DNA from: Rhodopseudomonas sp. AAP120
GTDB taxonomy: Bacteria; Pseudomonadota; Alphaproteobacteria; Rhizobiales; Xanthobacteraceae
NCBI RefSeq assembly: GCF_001295845.1
Contig: NZ_LJIC01000018.1
Span: 1 to 64,000 of the forward strand
Direction of reading: 5' to 3'
DNA: 64,000 nt
In this document: positions 1 through 9,452 of the stretch, one piece after another
Layout: each line of letters opens with the position of its first letter
How positions within the stretch are numbered: position 1 is the stretch's first letter
Made by a program: the position numbers and the translations under genes
The notes under the pieces: model-generated
The model's input: only the letters and a program-made list of their open reading frames with translations
What the model was told of the DNA's origin: nothing
The model's database searches: none

Positions 1-9
1 CAGCGCGCC

Positions 10-33
10 CCCTCTCCCGCTTGCGGGAGAGGG
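10..33. repeat. Interspersed hairpin repeat at left edge
   Basis: An 11-bp perfect inverted repeat (CCCTCTCCCGC / GCGGGAGAGGG) with a 2-bp loop, followed by a 'ctggggtgaggg' tail. This hairpin-plus-tail is a familiar extragenic repeat in Bradyrhizobium-like genomes. It lies just downstream of the first minus-strand gene and could also act as a transcription stop. Confidence 0.6.
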
Positions 34-102
34 CTGGGGTGAGGGCGACGCGGGCAGTGCGCCTGCGATCAGCAAAGAGAGTGCGGTGACTAAGCGCCGT
101 GA

Positions 103-771
103 TCAGGCGCTCAGATCGGCCTGCTGTCCTTGCGGCGACGCTGGCTGCTGATACGACGCGGCGCTCTGCGCGGTCGCGCGCTGGCCTTCGGCGACCATCG
201 CCTCGAAGGCGGCGTCGAGTTGTTCGCGGGTGTAGGTTCGATCCGTGCTCTCTCGCGGCGTCCACTGATCCTGCGTGATCGCCGTGGAGGCTTTCTCCAC
301 CGTGCCGCCGAGGACGCGGGCGTAATTCTCGGCGCGCCATTGCGCCAGGTTCGGGCCGAGCAGATTCGGCGGATCCTGCAGATCGCCGAGCTCCCCGGCG
401 GCCGCGTTCGACATCTCCGACACGCCGCTATTGTAGACCGTCGCCACGACCTTGCCGCCGATCTTGATGCGCGCGTACGTATTTTCCGGCGCGTTGTCCG
501 CCGGTCCGGCCGGCACGTCTTGTGCTCTGTGCATCGTCAGCCAGGCCGTCGCCAGCAGGTCGCGGAGCGTCGGATCGTCGATCGCCGAGATCGGCGTTGC
601 GGCGGGCAGCGGTTTGACCTGCGAGATGTCGACGCGATACGCACTCGCTGCTTGTTGCGTGGCGCCTTCGGTGGCGGCCGACGCGTCGCTCGATGTCGTC
701 GTCTGCACGGAGCCCGAAGCCGACGTCCTGTATGCGTAATAGGACGTCGTTGCGCCCACACCTGTGACCAT
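103..771 (-). CDS. Hypothetical protein, 222 aa
   Basis: No family recognised. The N-terminus (about residues 1-45) is rich in Ser, Thr and Ala and looks disordered. The middle (about 55-170) is mixed alpha/beta, with a stretch around 'ARIKIGGKVVATVYNSG' that reads like a short beta-hairpin. The last 25 residues are Gln/Ala/Ser-rich. No signal peptide, membrane segment or cysteine is visible. Such low-complexity, cysteine-free proteins are often secreted or flagellar-type in this group, but nothing here proves it. It is probably a single-gene unit: the next gene on the same strand (nadC) ends about 165 bp upstream. Coding potential is supported by length and by a clean third-position GC bias. 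Confidence 0.6.
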   Translation of the reverse strand: MVTGVGATTSYYAYRTSASGSVQTTTSSDASAATEGATQQAASAYRVDISQVKPLPAATPISAIDDPTLRDLLATAWLTMHRAQDVPAGPADNAPENTYARIKIGGKVVATVYNSGVSEMSNAAAGELGDLQDPPNLLGPNLAQWRAENYARVLGGTVEKASTAITQDQWTPRESTDRTYTREQLDAAFEAMVAEGQRATAQSAASYQQPASPQGQQADLSA

Positions 772-936
772 GTTGCGGCCCCCATCTCTGCACTCGTTAC
801 CTGATCAGGACGAACGCAAAATCCGGGCCGCAGTGGAAACTCTGAAATGACACACGTTTTCGTTGCCCGCCTGCCGAGAGGCCCGGCAACATCCGCAGGG
901 ATCGGCAGAACTTGCCGGCCGACAGCGCGGAAAGGA

Positions 937-1812
937 CTACGCGTCGATGTCGAGCGCGACGTCGAAGTTCGGCGCCGAATGCGTCAGCGCGCCGGACGAG
1001 ACGTAGTCGACGCCGGTGTCGGCGATGGCGCGGATCGATTGCAGCGTGACGCCGCCGGAGGCCTCGAGCACGACGCGGCCGGCACTCATCGCCACCGCCT
1101 GCTTCAGCGTATCGAGGTCCATGTTGTCGAGCAGCACGACATCGGCGAGGCCGGTGTCGAGCACCTGCTGTAATTGCTCGAGCGTATCGACTTCGATCTC
1201 GACCTTGACCAGATGGCCGATCCTCGCCCGCGCGGCTTCCAGCACCGCGCGGATGCCGCCGGCCACCGCGATGTGGTTGTCCTTGATCAGCACCGCGTCA
1301 TCGAGCCCGAAGCGATGGTTGAAGCCGCCGCCGCAGCGCACCGCGTATTTCTCCAGCGCGCGCAGGCCGGGCGTGGTTTTGCGGGTGCAGCAGACCCGCA
1401 GCTTGGTGCCGGCGGTGTGGCGGACATAGTCGGCCGTCAGCGTCGCGATGCCGGACAGGCGGCCGACGAAATTCAGCGCGGTGCGCTCGGCGGTGAGGAT
1501 GGCGCGCGCCGGCCCCGATAGCGTCAGCAGATGCACGCCGGCCGCCACCGCGTCGCCGTCGCGGGCGTGCGCGGTGATGTGGATGTCGGCCGACAACTGA
1601 TTGAGCGCTTCGATCGCCAGCGGCAGTCCGGCGATCGCGCCCGCCTGCCGCGCCACCATGATGGCGTGCGCCTGCGTGGTCTCGGGAATGGTGGCGAGCG
1701 ACGTGATATCGCCGGCGCGGCCGAGGTCTTCGTCGAGCGCACGGCGCACCGCGTCGGCAATGGCCAGTGGCGACAGGAAGGCGTCGGGATGCAGCAAGGC
1801 GGTCGGGATCAT
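937..1812 (-). CDS. nadC: Nicotinate-nucleotide pyrophosphorylase (carboxylating)
   Basis: Quinolinate phosphoribosyltransferase, the last of the three de novo NAD steps encoded here: quinolinate plus PRPP gives nicotinate mononucleotide, CO2 and pyrophosphate in the cytosol. The 291-residue length is normal for the family. Recognisable segments are '[10 protein letters not shown]' near the N-terminus, '[14 protein letters not shown]', '[22 protein letters not shown]' (substrate-binding Arg/Lys/His region, split here by normal spacing), 'LIKDNH' and the C-terminal '[14 protein letters not shown]' barrel strand. It is the third gene of nadA-nadB-nadC on the minus strand, 31 bp after nadB, so probably cotranscribed. 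Confidence 0.96.
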   Translation of the reverse strand: MIPTALLHPDAFLSPLAIADAVRRALDEDLGRAGDITSLATIPETTQAHAIMVARQAGAIAGLPLAIEALNQLSADIHITAHARDGDAVAAGVHLLTLSGPARAILTAERTALNFVGRLSGIATLTADYVRHTAGTKLRVCCTRKTTPGLRALEKYAVRCGGGFNHRFGLDDAVLIKDNHIAVAGGIRAVLEAARARIGHLVKVEIEVDTLEQLQQVLDTGLADVVLLDNMDLDTLKQAVAMSAGRVVLEASGGVTLQSIRAIADTGVDYVSSGALTHSAPNFDVALDIDA

Positions 1813-1843
1813 GAAGGCTGCTCCTGAAGAGGCGAATGAGATG

Positions 1844-3466
1844 TCAGACCAGCGCGGTCTGCGGCTGGGTGGGAAACGGCAGGATGACGGCGCTGTCGCG
1901 CATCAGCGCGGCGGCGCGGTCGCGGGCCTCGGCCAGCGTCGTCAGCGTGCGTTTCGCCTGTGCGGGATTTTCGTCGGGATAGTCGGCGCGATAATGCGCG
2001 CCGCGGCTCTCGGTGCGGGCCAGCGCGGCGGTCGCCACCAGCAGCGCGGCGGCCGCGCTGTTGGCCAGCGCAGGGGAGGCGGCATCGCGTTCCAGCTCAG
2101 CGAGGGTCCGCACCGCTTCGCTGAGCCCGGCCCGGTCGCGGATCACGCCGACCTTGGCGGACATCAGCATCCGCAGGCTTTGCTCCTCGGCGCTATCAAA
2201 CGCGCCGTTGCGCGCATGCTCCGCCGGGTCGACGCGGCCGCTGCTCGGTGCGAGGTCGCGGCTGGCAATATCCTCGGCGATCCGCGCCGCATACACCACG
2301 GCTTCCAGCAGCGAGTTGGAGGCGAGGCGGTTGGCGCCGTGCGCGCCGGTCGAGGACACTTCACCTGCCGCCCACAGGCCGGCCAGCGAACTGCGGCCGT
2401 GACGATCCACCGCGATGCCGCCCATGTGGTAGTGCGCCGCCGGCGCGATCGGGATCGGCTGCTTGGCCGGATCGATGCCGGCCGAGATGCAGCTCTGATA
2501 CACGGTTGGGAATTCGTGCGCGAACTTGGGGCCGAGCGCCTGCGTGGCGTCGAGGAACGCGCCGCGGCCGGCGGCGACTTCGGCGAACACGCCGCGGGCG
2601 ACGATGTCGCGCGGCGCCAGTTCGGCGAGCGGATGCAGCGCCGGCATGAAGCGCTCCCCGGCACCGTTGATCAGCGTCGCGCCTTCGCCGCGCAGCGCCT
2701 CGGTGGCGAGCGGCGCCGGATCGCGGCCGACCATGATGGCGGTCGGATGAAACTGCACGAACTCCGGATCGGCGATCAGCGCGCCGGCGCGCGCCGCGAT
2801 CGCCAGCCCCTGGCCGGACGCTTCTGCCGGGTTGGTCGTCACCGCATAAAGATGGCCGATGCCGCCGGTGGCCAGCACCACGGCGGAGGTCGCGATCAGC
2901 ACCGGCGCGGAGGGGGCACCGACCTTTCGGAGCTGCAGGCCACAGACAGCACCGCCGTCGGTGAGCAGTGCTTCGGCGCTCCAGCCTTCAAGCACGCGGA
3001 TCGACGGCGTCGCGCGCACCGCCTGGGTCAGCGCGGTAATGATCGCCTGGCCGGCCATGTCGCCGCGGACGTGGACGATGCGGCGCGCCGAGTGCGCCGC
3101 CTCGCGCGCCACCGCGAGCCGGCCTTCGAGGTCGCGGTCGAACGGCACGCCATAGGCGAGCAGATCGTGAATGCGCGGCGCGGCCTCGCGCGCCAGCCCC
3201 AGCGCGACGGCTTCATCGACGATGCCGGCGCCGACCGCGATGGTGTCGGCGGCATGCGATTCAGCCGTGTCGCCTTCGCCGACGGCAGCCGCGATGCCGC
3301 CTTGGGCCCAGGCGGTCGAAGCGCCTTCGCCGAGCGGCGCGGCGGTGATCACCGTCACGGGCCGCGGCGCCAGCTTCAGCGCGCAGAACAGCCCGGCGAG
3401 CCCGCCGCCGACGATGACGATGTCGCCGTGGCGGCCGAGCGATTCCAAATCGGGGGTGGTGCTCAT
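1844..3466 (-). CDS. nadB: L-aspartate oxidase
   Basis: FAD enzyme that oxidises L-aspartate to iminoaspartate, which NadA condenses with dihydroxyacetone phosphate to quinolinate. The 540-residue protein starts with the dinucleotide-binding strand '[18 protein letters not shown]' and has the usual '[11 protein letters not shown]', '[13 protein letters not shown]', 'FVQFHPTA', 'HYHMGGI' and '[21 protein letters not shown]' segments of the succinate dehydrogenase/fumarate reductase flavoprotein family. The start [10 protein letters not shown] at 3466 is preferred over an upstream in-frame ATG because the extra 22 residues are Arg-rich and precede the flavin fold. It lies 103 bp after nadA. Confidence 0.95.
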   Translation of the reverse strand: MSTTPDLESLGRHGDIVIVGGGLAGLFCALKLAPRPVTVITAAPLGEGASTAWAQGGIAAAVGEGDTAESHAADTIAVGAGIVDEAVALGLAREAAPRIHDLLAYGVPFDRDLEGRLAVAREAAHSARRIVHVRGDMAGQAIITALTQAVRATPSIRVLEGWSAEALLTDGGAVCGLQLRKVGAPSAPVLIATSAVVLATGGIGHLYAVTTNPAEASGQGLAIAARAGALIADPEFVQFHPTAIMVGRDPAPLATEALRGEGATLINGAGERFMPALHPLAELAPRDIVARGVFAEVAAGRGAFLDATQALGPKFAHEFPTVYQSCISAGIDPAKQPIPIAPAAHYHMGGIAVDRHGRSSLAGLWAAGEVSSTGAHGANRLASNSLLEAVVYAARIAEDIASRDLAPSSGRVDPAEHARNGAFDSAEEQSLRMLMSAKVGVIRDRAGLSEAVRTLAELERDAASPALANSAAAALLVATAALARTESRGAHYRADYPDENPAQAKRTLTTLAEARDRAAALMRDSAVILPFPTQPQTALV

Positions 3467-3569
3467 CGGCGATCCAACTCTCACACGCTGTCTCGCGAAT
3501 GCCTTGGCGCAGACGACGGCCGGAGATCGCACAGAGGCGCCGTCGTCCGCTTCGCCGCAAACTGCGGCG

Positions 3570-4682
3570 TCAGTTTTTCAGGTTGATCATCCGCTCCACC
3601 GAGCGGCGCGCCGGCGCGATCAGCGCGGGATCGACCGTCACTTCCTCGCGCAAGTACACCAGGCTGTCGAGGATCTTCGCCAGCGTGATCCGCTTCATGT
3701 GCGGGCAGAGATTGCACGGCCGCACCATCTCGACGTCCGGCAGTTCGGCCTGGACGTTGTCGGCCATCGAGCACTCGGTGATCATCACCACGCGCTTCGG
3801 ATGCTTGCTCTTGACCCAGTTGATCATATGCGCGGTCGAGCCGGTGAAGTCGGCCTCGGCCAGCACGTCCGGCGGACACTCCGGATGCGCGATGATCTTC
3901 ACGCTCGGATCGGCCTCGCGATAGACGCGCAGCTCGTCGCCGGTGAAGCGCTCGTGCACTTCGCAGGCGCCCTTCCAGGCAATGATCTTCACCGCCGTCT
4001 GCGACGCGACGTAGCGCGCCAGATACTGGTCCGGCAGCATGATGACGCGCTCGACGCCGAGGCTTTCGACCACCTGCACGGCGTTGGACGAGGTGCAGCA
4101 GATATCGACCTCGGCCTTCACCTCCGCCGAGGTGTTGACATAGGCGACGACCGGCACGCCGGGGAATTTCTCGCGCAGCAAACGCACATCCGCGCCGGTG
4201 ATGGACGACGCCAGCGAGCAGCCGGCGCGGGAGTCCGGGATCAGCACGCGCTTTTCCGGGCTGAGGATCTTCGAGGTCTCGGCCATGAAGTGCACGCCGC
4301 ACTGGATGATCGTCGAGGCCTTCACCTTGGTGGCCTCGATCGCCAGCTGCAGCGAGTCGCCGACGATGTCGGAAACGCAGTGAAAGATCTCCGGCGTCTG
4401 ATAGTTGTGCGCCAGGATCACGGCGTCGCGCTCGCGCTTCAGCTCGTTGATCGCCTTGACGTAGGGCGCCATGAACGGCCACTCGACCGGCGGGATCACG
4501 GTCTGCACGCGCGCATAGAGATGCGCGGTCGCGGCCTCGACCTCCGGAGTCCACTGCAAAGACGGCATCGGCAACGCGCGCGCCTTTTCGGAGGAGGTCG
4601 GAGTGGTGCGCGGCAGCGGCGCCGCCCGGTCGTGTGCCGGCTGGCCGAAATTCTCCGGCCCGTACAATTCAGCAAGCGGCAT
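3570..4682 (-). CDS. nadA: Quinolinate synthase A
   Basis: Condenses iminoaspartate with dihydroxyacetone phosphate to quinolinate using a [4Fe-4S] cluster. The cysteine-bearing motifs that hold the cluster are all present: '[12 protein letters not shown]', 'DICCTSSNA' and 'PCNLCPHMK'. The protein is 370 aa, with an N-terminal extension of about 45 residues before '[14 protein letters not shown]'; an internal Met ([10 protein letters not shown]) is an alternative start. First gene of the nadABC operon; a perfect 17-bp palindrome lies 25 bp upstream of the start codon and probably controls the operon. Confidence 0.96.
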   Translation of the reverse strand: MPLAELYGPENFGQPAHDRAAPLPRTTPTSSEKARALPMPSLQWTPEVEAATAHLYARVQTVIPPVEWPFMAPYVKAINELKRERDAVILAHNYQTPEIFHCVSDIVGDSLQLAIEATKVKASTIIQCGVHFMAETSKILSPEKRVLIPDSRAGCSLASSITGADVRLLREKFPGVPVVAYVNTSAEVKAEVDICCTSSNAVQVVESLGVERVIMLPDQYLARYVASQTAVKIIAWKGACEVHERFTGDELRVYREADPSVKIIAHPECPPDVLAEADFTGSTAHMINWVKSKHPKRVVMITECSMADNVQAELPDVEMVRPCNLCPHMKRITLAKILDSLVYLREEVTVDPALIAPARRSVERMINLKN

Positions 4683-4706
4683 CCCGGCCTCCTGTTGCGC
4701 TCCGAA

Positions 4707-4723
4707 ATGCTCAATCTGAGCAT
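4707..4723. promoter_or_regulatory. Palindromic operator before nadABC (candidate NadQ site)
   Basis: Perfect inverted repeat with 7-bp arms and a 3-bp spacer (ATGCTCA-N3-TGAGCAT), 25 bp upstream of the nadA start in the 318-bp divergent space between nadA and the acuI-like gene. A COG4111/NadQ-type regulator gene lies in the same window. That NadQ binds here is an inference from position, symmetry and the known role of NadQ in alphaproteobacterial NAD control. The rest of the intergenic space (4724-5000) includes an AT-rich stretch around 4820-4850 that may carry the promoter; I see no other element there. Confidence 0.65.
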
Positions 4724-5000
4724 ATTCCGGGTTTGAGAAATCCGGCCGCGAAGGGCCGGTATCAAACGATTCATTGCCCCGGGATGGTGTCGCCGGGAGC
4801 GCTCAGCGAGGATGACTTATCCTCATTAGGAGCAAATCTAATATAGCACGCAGGTTTAGGTTCCGCCAGTCGCCCAAAGGACCAAATCGTCACAGCAGAA
4901 CGCCAGAATTGCATCGCTGCAGCGCAGCGATCTTTACAGCGGGGCGCGGCTTTCTCTAACTCACGCCGACAGTTTTCAAGAACACCACAGAGGAAACGAC

Positions 5001-5987
5001 ATGGCGACGTTCAAGGCGATCCGCATCGACAAGGCGGAGAAGGGCACCACCGCAGCGCTGACGCAGTTCGACGAAGCCGAACTGATGGACGGCGACGTCA
5101 CCGTCGCGGTCGAGTGGTCCGCCGTGAACTACAAGGATGGCCTCGCCGTCACCGGCAAGTCGCCTGTCGTCCGCCGCTTCCCGATGATCGCCGGCATCGA
5201 TTTGGCCGGCACCGTTCTGGAGTCGAGCCATCCGTCGTGGAAGGCCGGCGACAAGGTCGTGTGCAACGGCTGGGGCATGGGCGAGACGCATCTCGGCGCC
5301 TATGCGGAGAAGGCCCGCGTGAAGGGCGACTGGCTGGTCCGGCTGCCCGACGGCATCAGCGCGCGCGACGCGATGGCGATCGGCACCGCGGGCTACACCG
5401 CGATGCTCAGCGTGCTGGCGCTGGAGAAGCACGGCCTGACGCCGAAGGATGGCCCCATCGTCGTCACCGGCGCGGCCGGCGGCGTCGGCTCGGTGGCGAT
5501 CGCGCTACTGTCCAAGCTCGGCTACCACGTCATCGCCTCGACCGGCCGCACCTCCGAGGAAGCCTATCTGCGTGAACTAGGCGCCGCCGAAATCATCGAC
5601 CGCAACGAGCTCTCGGCGCCCGGCAAGCCGCTCGGCAAGGAGCGCTGGGCCGGCGGCATCGACAGCGTCGGGTCGACCACGCTGGCCAATCTGCTGGCGA
5701 TGACCAAATACCGCGGCGCCATCGCGGCCTGCGGGCTCGCGGCCGGTATGGACCTGCCGGCGTCGGTCGCCCCGTTTATTTTGCGTGGGGTGTGTCTTTA
5801 CGGCATCGACTCGGTGATGTGCCCGCTTGCTGAGCGGCAGCAGGCCTGGAGCCGGCTCGCCACCGACCTCGATCGCACCAAACTCGGGCAGATGACCCAG
5901 GAAATCGGTCTCGATCAGGTCATCGACACCGGCGCCAAAGTTCTGGCGGGGCAAGTGCGCGGTCGAATCGTGGTGAAAATTGCGTAG
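5001..5987 (+). CDS. acuI: AcuI/YhdH-family acrylyl-CoA reductase (MDR oxidoreductase)
   Basis: Medium-chain NADPH-dependent reductase of the YhdH/AcuI branch, which in Rhodobacter and E. coli reduces acryloyl-CoA to propionyl-CoA and so detoxifies acrylate. The 328-residue length fits. Visible features are the GroES-like N-terminal domain with '[19 protein letters not shown]' and 'AGIDLAGTV', the Rossmann motif '[20 protein letters not shown]' at about 155-175 and 'IASTGR' for NADPH. No zinc-binding cysteine/histidine set is evident, as expected for this zinc-free family. Divergent from nadA; probably a single-gene unit. Physiological substrate is inferred from family only. Confidence 0.85.
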   Translation: MATFKAIRIDKAEKGTTAALTQFDEAELMDGDVTVAVEWSAVNYKDGLAVTGKSPVVRRFPMIAGIDLAGTVLESSHPSWKAGDKVVCNGWGMGETHLGAYAEKARVKGDWLVRLPDGISARDAMAIGTAGYTAMLSVLALEKHGLTPKDGPIVVTGAAGGVGSVAIALLSKLGYHVIASTGRTSEEAYLRELGAAEIIDRNELSAPGKPLGKERWAGGIDSVGSTTLANLLAMTKYRGAIAACGLAAGMDLPASVAPFILRGVCLYGIDSVMCPLAERQQAWSRLATDLDRTKLGQMTQEIGLDQVIDTGAKVLAGQVRGRIVVKIA

Positions 5988-6086
5988 CGTTCAGACTTTA
6001 CCAACCAAGCTGCGCCAATGTTGCCGCAGTTTGTATGGTAAGGAGCGGGTTAACGGAAGAAACCCCGCGCCAGTAGGAGTTCAGGC

Positions 6087-6665
6087 ATGTTCGTGCGTTT
6101 CGTTTACGGAGCCCTGATGGCTGGCGCGACCGTTCTGCCGGCGATGGCAGGATCGATGAACGCAGACGAAGCCCGCAAGTTTGTCTCCGGCAAGGTGTTC
6201 GCCTTCACCTGCTTCGACGGAACGCGCGGCGCCGGCCGCGTGTTCGACGACGGCGGCGCCGCCGGCTCGGTGCAGTTCTCCGGCTCCGGGCCGAACCGCT
6301 TCATGCGGCTGCCGGGCAATACGCTTCAGGTGCGCGGTCAGTCCATCTGCGCATCCATCAAGGGCATCCCGTTCGATCCCTGCTTCAACCTCGACAAGAC
6401 CAGCGAGCGCAGCTTCCGCGGCTCGGTGTCGGGCATGGGCTTCGCCTATTGCGATTTCCGCCATCAGGGCACGGGCCAGATGATGATGGCCCGCGCGCTC
6501 GCCCGTCAGCCGCGCGCCCCGCGCCCGGCCCGCTCGGCCGACGCCACGCCGAAGGACGTCGTCGCCAGCGTCCCGACCCCGCGCGTCGAGGCAGCCCGCC
6601 TCGAAGCGCCCAGGGAAGCCGCCAAGGTCGAGGCGGCGTCGGAGCTGCGGCGTTCGACGGACTGA
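6087..6665 (+). CDS. Secreted hypothetical protein, 192 aa
   Basis: Starts with a likely signal peptide (about residues 1-21, 'MFVRFVYGALMAGATVLPAMAG', cleavage after AMA). The mature part to about residue 130 contains four cysteines ('FTCFDG', 'SICASIKG', 'DPCFNLDK', 'AYCDFRH') that could make two disulfides in the periplasm. The final 60 residues are rich in Ala, Pro, Arg and Glu and look disordered. The spacing of Cys and the 'GSGPNRFMRLPGNTLQVRGQ' beta-type segment suggest a small beta-rich domain; no known function recognised. 99 bp after acuI, probably its own promoter. Confidence 0.7.
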   Translation: MFVRFVYGALMAGATVLPAMAGSMNADEARKFVSGKVFAFTCFDGTRGAGRVFDDGGAAGSVQFSGSGPNRFMRLPGNTLQVRGQSICASIKGIPFDPCFNLDKTSERSFRGSVSGMGFAYCDFRHQGTGQMMMARALARQPRAPRPARSADATPKDVVASVPTPRVEAARLEAPREAAKVEAASELRRSTD

Positions 6666-6691
6666 TCAGCGCGCGCCGCGCACCGTCTGCG

Positions 6692-8062
6692 TCACATTTC
6701 GGAAATCGCCGGCCACGTAACTCCGATGGCGGCAAGCCGCTCCAATGCGCGGCCGAGTTCGGCGCGCGTCTCCGCTGCCGTCAGGCTGATCCGAATCCGC
6801 GCAGGAGCCTCGCGGGTGACCGCGAAGGTCGTAGCTGAGACGACATCGACACCGACAGCACGGCATGCCGCGATCGGATCCGCCATCTCCGGCGGCACGG
6901 CAAGCCACGCGTGCGGCGACGGCTTCGACGGCACCGTCCGACCATTCGGTAACAGTCGGCAGGCGAGCCGGTGTCGAACGGCCACCTCATCACGCTGCCA
7001 TTTGGCGCGGCGCAGCGCCGTCCCGTCCTCGATCCACCGGCAGGCGATCTCCGCCATCAGCGGCGCCAACGGCCAGAGTGTCGTCTGCGGCTCGGCCGCA
7101 ACAGCCCGCGCAGCCGGTCCGGCACCCGCAATCAACCCGAAGCGCAAACCCGCAGCGACGGACTTCGAGAAACTCGTTACCAGCGTGCAGCGGTTGGGCA
7201 GCAGCATGGCCATGGGCGGCGTCGCCGCCAGCGTGCCGTACACGTCGTCCTCGATGATCTGCAGGTCGCGGCGCTCGGCGACTTCGGCCAGCCCGGCGCG
7301 TCGCGCCTCGCTCATGGTCGCGCCGGTCGGATTCTGCAGCGCCGGAACCAGCACGACAACGCGCGCCGATGTCGCCCGTGCCACCCGGTCGAGCGCCTCC
7401 GGCATCATTCCCTGAGCGTCCATCGCGACGCCATGCAGCGGCAGGCCGAGCTGACGGGCCAACGCCTTGATACCAGGAAAGGTCAGCTCTTCCACCAGCA
7501 CCGGTTCGCCGGTATTGCAGACCGTCAGCAGCACGGCGAGCAGGGCCTGCTGCGCGCCTGCGGTCGGCACGATGTCGGTGGGACGCAATTCGAGGCCGCG
7601 CGCAGCGATCCAACTGGCCGCAGTCGCGCGGATGCGCGCGATCAACGCCGGTGTCGGATGATCGAGCGCGGCGGCAAGTCGTCCGCTGCGGGCAATCTCC
7701 AGCAGAGTCGAATCGAGGTCGGTACCCGCCGGGTCGATTGCCGGAATATTGGTTGAGAGGTCGATGACTCGAAGAGCGGAGTTGTCGTTCGCTTCCTTCA
7801 ACGCGAACAGGGCGGCTTCCCGGCTCTCCGACAACACATAGGTCCCGCGGCCGACCTCGCCGGAAATCAGATGTCGCCGGGTCGCCTCGGCGTAGGCTCG
7901 CGAGACCGTGCTGACATTGACCTTGAGGCACCAGGCGAGGTCACGATGAGTGGGGAGCCGGTCACCCGGCCGCAACGCCCCGGTTGCGATCGCTTCGGCC
8001 AGAGCTTCGACGATAGCGACGTAGCGAGTGGGATTCCTGCCGGTAAGGTCGGGCGTCCACAT
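6692..8062 (-). CDS. MocR-family regulator (GntR HTH + aminotransferase-like domain)
   Basis: Transcription factor with an N-terminal winged helix (about residues 15-80; 'GDRLPTHRDLAWCLKVNVSTVSRAY' and 'GEVGRGTYV') joined to a fold-type I aminotransferase-like domain (about 110-450). The PLP lysine is seen in 'TSFSKSVAAGLRFGL'. MocR proteins such as GabR, PdxR and TauR sense PLP-linked amino acids and usually control a neighbouring, often divergent, operon. The start MWTPDLTG at 8062 is chosen because it gives the standard short lead into the HTH and lies within a direct-repeat operator. Divergent from the exporter/acetyltransferase/PLP synthase/AlaX run, which is its likely target. Confidence 0.88.
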   Translation of the reverse strand: MWTPDLTGRNPTRYVAIVEALAEAIATGALRPGDRLPTHRDLAWCLKVNVSTVSRAYAEATRRHLISGEVGRGTYVLSESREAALFALKEANDNSALRVIDLSTNIPAIDPAGTDLDSTLLEIARSGRLAAALDHPTPALIARIRATAASWIAARGLELRPTDIVPTAGAQQALLAVLLTVCNTGEPVLVEELTFPGIKALARQLGLPLHGVAMDAQGMMPEALDRVARATSARVVVLVPALQNPTGATMSEARRAGLAEVAERRDLQIIEDDVYGTLAATPPMAMLLPNRCTLVTSFSKSVAAGLRFGLIAGAGPAARAVAAEPQTTLWPLAPLMAEIACRWIEDGTALRRAKWQRDEVAVRHRLACRLLPNGRTVPSKPSPHAWLAVPPEMADPIAACRAVGVDVVSATTFAVTREAPARIRISLTAAETRAELGRALERLAAIGVTWPAISEM

Positions 8063-8099
8063 TGTTTGCCGTACAATGTTTCGATTGACCCAAACAATG
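8060..8099. promoter_or_regulatory. MocR-type operator: direct repeats 21 bp apart
   Basis: Two copies of CC-N2-ACAATG (8069-8078 and 8090-8099) start exactly 21 bp apart, two helical turns, which is the usual geometry for MocR dimers. The left copy is also half of an inverted repeat CATTGT…ACAATG (8060-8078). The site overlaps the regulator's own start, so autoregulation is likely; the divergent exporter gene starts about 410 bp away. The rest of 8100-8470 shows no other clear element. Confidence 0.6.
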
Positions 8100-8470
8100 C
8101 GCCTGCTGATGATGCCGATCAACCTCTGGTCGTCTTGTTAGTTCGGCCATGAGGGAAGGGTTGTGGCGAAGCCGACAAGCAAGAGGTCGCATGGCAACAT
8201 CCTGGCCGTCTTCTGAGGGGATCCGCATGTCAGCATCGCGGAGTCTCCGGGGATCGTCCTGGTCTGACCTGCTTCTGACACGACCTCTCTGAGCGCAACG
8301 ATATTCGGAGCACGATTTACCTCCGGCGGTGGCCGCACTGTGCGCCCTCGCCAGAGCAAGGCTGTCGCTTGCCCCGGGGACCACCGGGTGGGCCGATCAC
8401 GCCGAGCCGGTTCCTTCCCGGGACCGGCCTGAATGCAACAAGCCGGACCGCCACCACCTCAGGCGATCCG

Positions 8471-8500
8471 ACCACTCTTCGATCCACCACTCTTCGCTCC
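8471..8500. repeat. Two tandem 15-bp repeats before the exporter gene
   Basis: ACCACTCTTCGATCC is followed directly by ACCACTCTTCGCTCC (one mismatch), ending 11 bp before the exporter start codon. It lies in the likely leader or promoter, so could be a second regulator site or an accident of slippage. Confidence 0.5.
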
Positions 8501-8511
8501 GATGGCTGGCC

Positions 8512-9444
8512 ATGACCCTGTTCGAGACCGCTTCCGCAACCATCACCGGCATACGGACCGAGGCGGCAAGGTCTCGTGTCGCACTCGCATTCGCTGGTCT
8601 CGTCGTTGCGGTGTGCTGCCTCGCGACCGGCGGCATCTTCGTCAAGCTCAGCGCTCTCGACCCGATCGCGACCGGCGCATGGCGCATCGGTCTTGCCCTC
8701 CCGTTCGCCTATCTGTGGCAGACACTGGAGCGACGACGCGACCGGGCCGCGGTGCGCCCCCTCGACGCCAGACAGCTGCTGTTGCTGTGGCTGGCGGGGG
8801 CGTGCCTCGGTCTCGATCTCGCGCTCTGGAACGTCTCCTTCCACTACACCACCGTGGCCAACGCCAATCTGCTGGCCAATCTCGTTCCGCTGGTCGTGGT
8901 GCCCGCGGCGTGGCTGGTCTACCGCGAGACCATCACCCGGCTGTTTGCTCTCGGCTTCGTGGTCGCTCTGTGCGGAGTCACCATTCTGCTGTCCCCCAAG
9001 CTCGGCGCCGGCGCCGGCTCTTTGTTCGGCGATGCGCTCGCCCTGATGACAGCGTTGTTCTACGGCTCCTATCTGCTGCTGGTCACCGGCTTGCGGCGCA
9101 CGATCGCCTCCGGCCGGATCATGTACTTGACGAGTTTCGGCAGCCTGTCGGTTCTTGTTCCGCTGGCATTGATCTTCGAGCGCCGGCTGCTTCCCGTCTC
9201 CTTGTTCGAGCTGTGGCCGCTGATCGGACTGGCGCTGTTGGCGCATCTCGGCGGACAGGGGCTGCTTGCCGCGTGCCTCCGCTACATTCCTGCCGGTCTG
9301 TCTTCGGTGCTGGTGTTGATGCAGCCGATCGTGGCGGCGCTCTACGCCTGGCCATTGTTCGGCGAGACCATGGGACCTGTCGAGCTCCTCGGTGTCGCCG
9401 TCTGCCTGACGGGGCTCTATGTCGCGAAACTCGGCCAGAAATGA
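8512..9444 (+). CDS. DMT-superfamily (EamA) transporter, probable amino-acid-type exporter
   Basis: A 310-residue integral membrane protein with about ten hydrophobic segments and the two EamA halves (roughly 25-150 and 170-305). The first half shows 'AGACLGLDLALWNVSFHYTTVANANLLANLVPLVV', the second 'QPIVAALYAWPLFGETMGPVELLGVAVCLTGLYVA', both typical. Some EamA proteins export cysteine, O-acetylserine or other metabolites; here the next gene, 8 bp after the stop, is a serine acetyltransferase homologue, so an amino-acid-derived product is a fair guess for the cargo. Start at 8512 gives a normal short cytoplasmic N-terminus. Confidence 0.85.
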   Translation: MTLFETASATITGIRTEAARSRVALAFAGLVVAVCCLATGGIFVKLSALDPIATGAWRIGLALPFAYLWQTLERRRDRAAVRPLDARQLLLLWLAGACLGLDLALWNVSFHYTTVANANLLANLVPLVVVPAAWLVYRETITRLFALGFVVALCGVTILLSPKLGAGAGSLFGDALALMTALFYGSYLLLVTGLRRTIASGRIMYLTSFGSLSVLVPLALIFERRLLPVSLFELWPLIGLALLAHLGGQGLLAACLRYIPAGLSSVLVLMQPIVAALYAWPLFGETMGPVELLGVAVCLTGLYVAKLGQK

Positions 9445-9452
9445 GGTAGATC

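Noticed and set aside
1601-3586. 661-aa open frame opposite nadC/nadB
   Set aside because: Both minus-strand genes are unmistakable; this frame is low-complexity.
4683-5000. Riboswitch in the nadA leader
   Set aside because: I could not match a known NAD-linked or other riboswitch fold; the palindrome explains control more simply.
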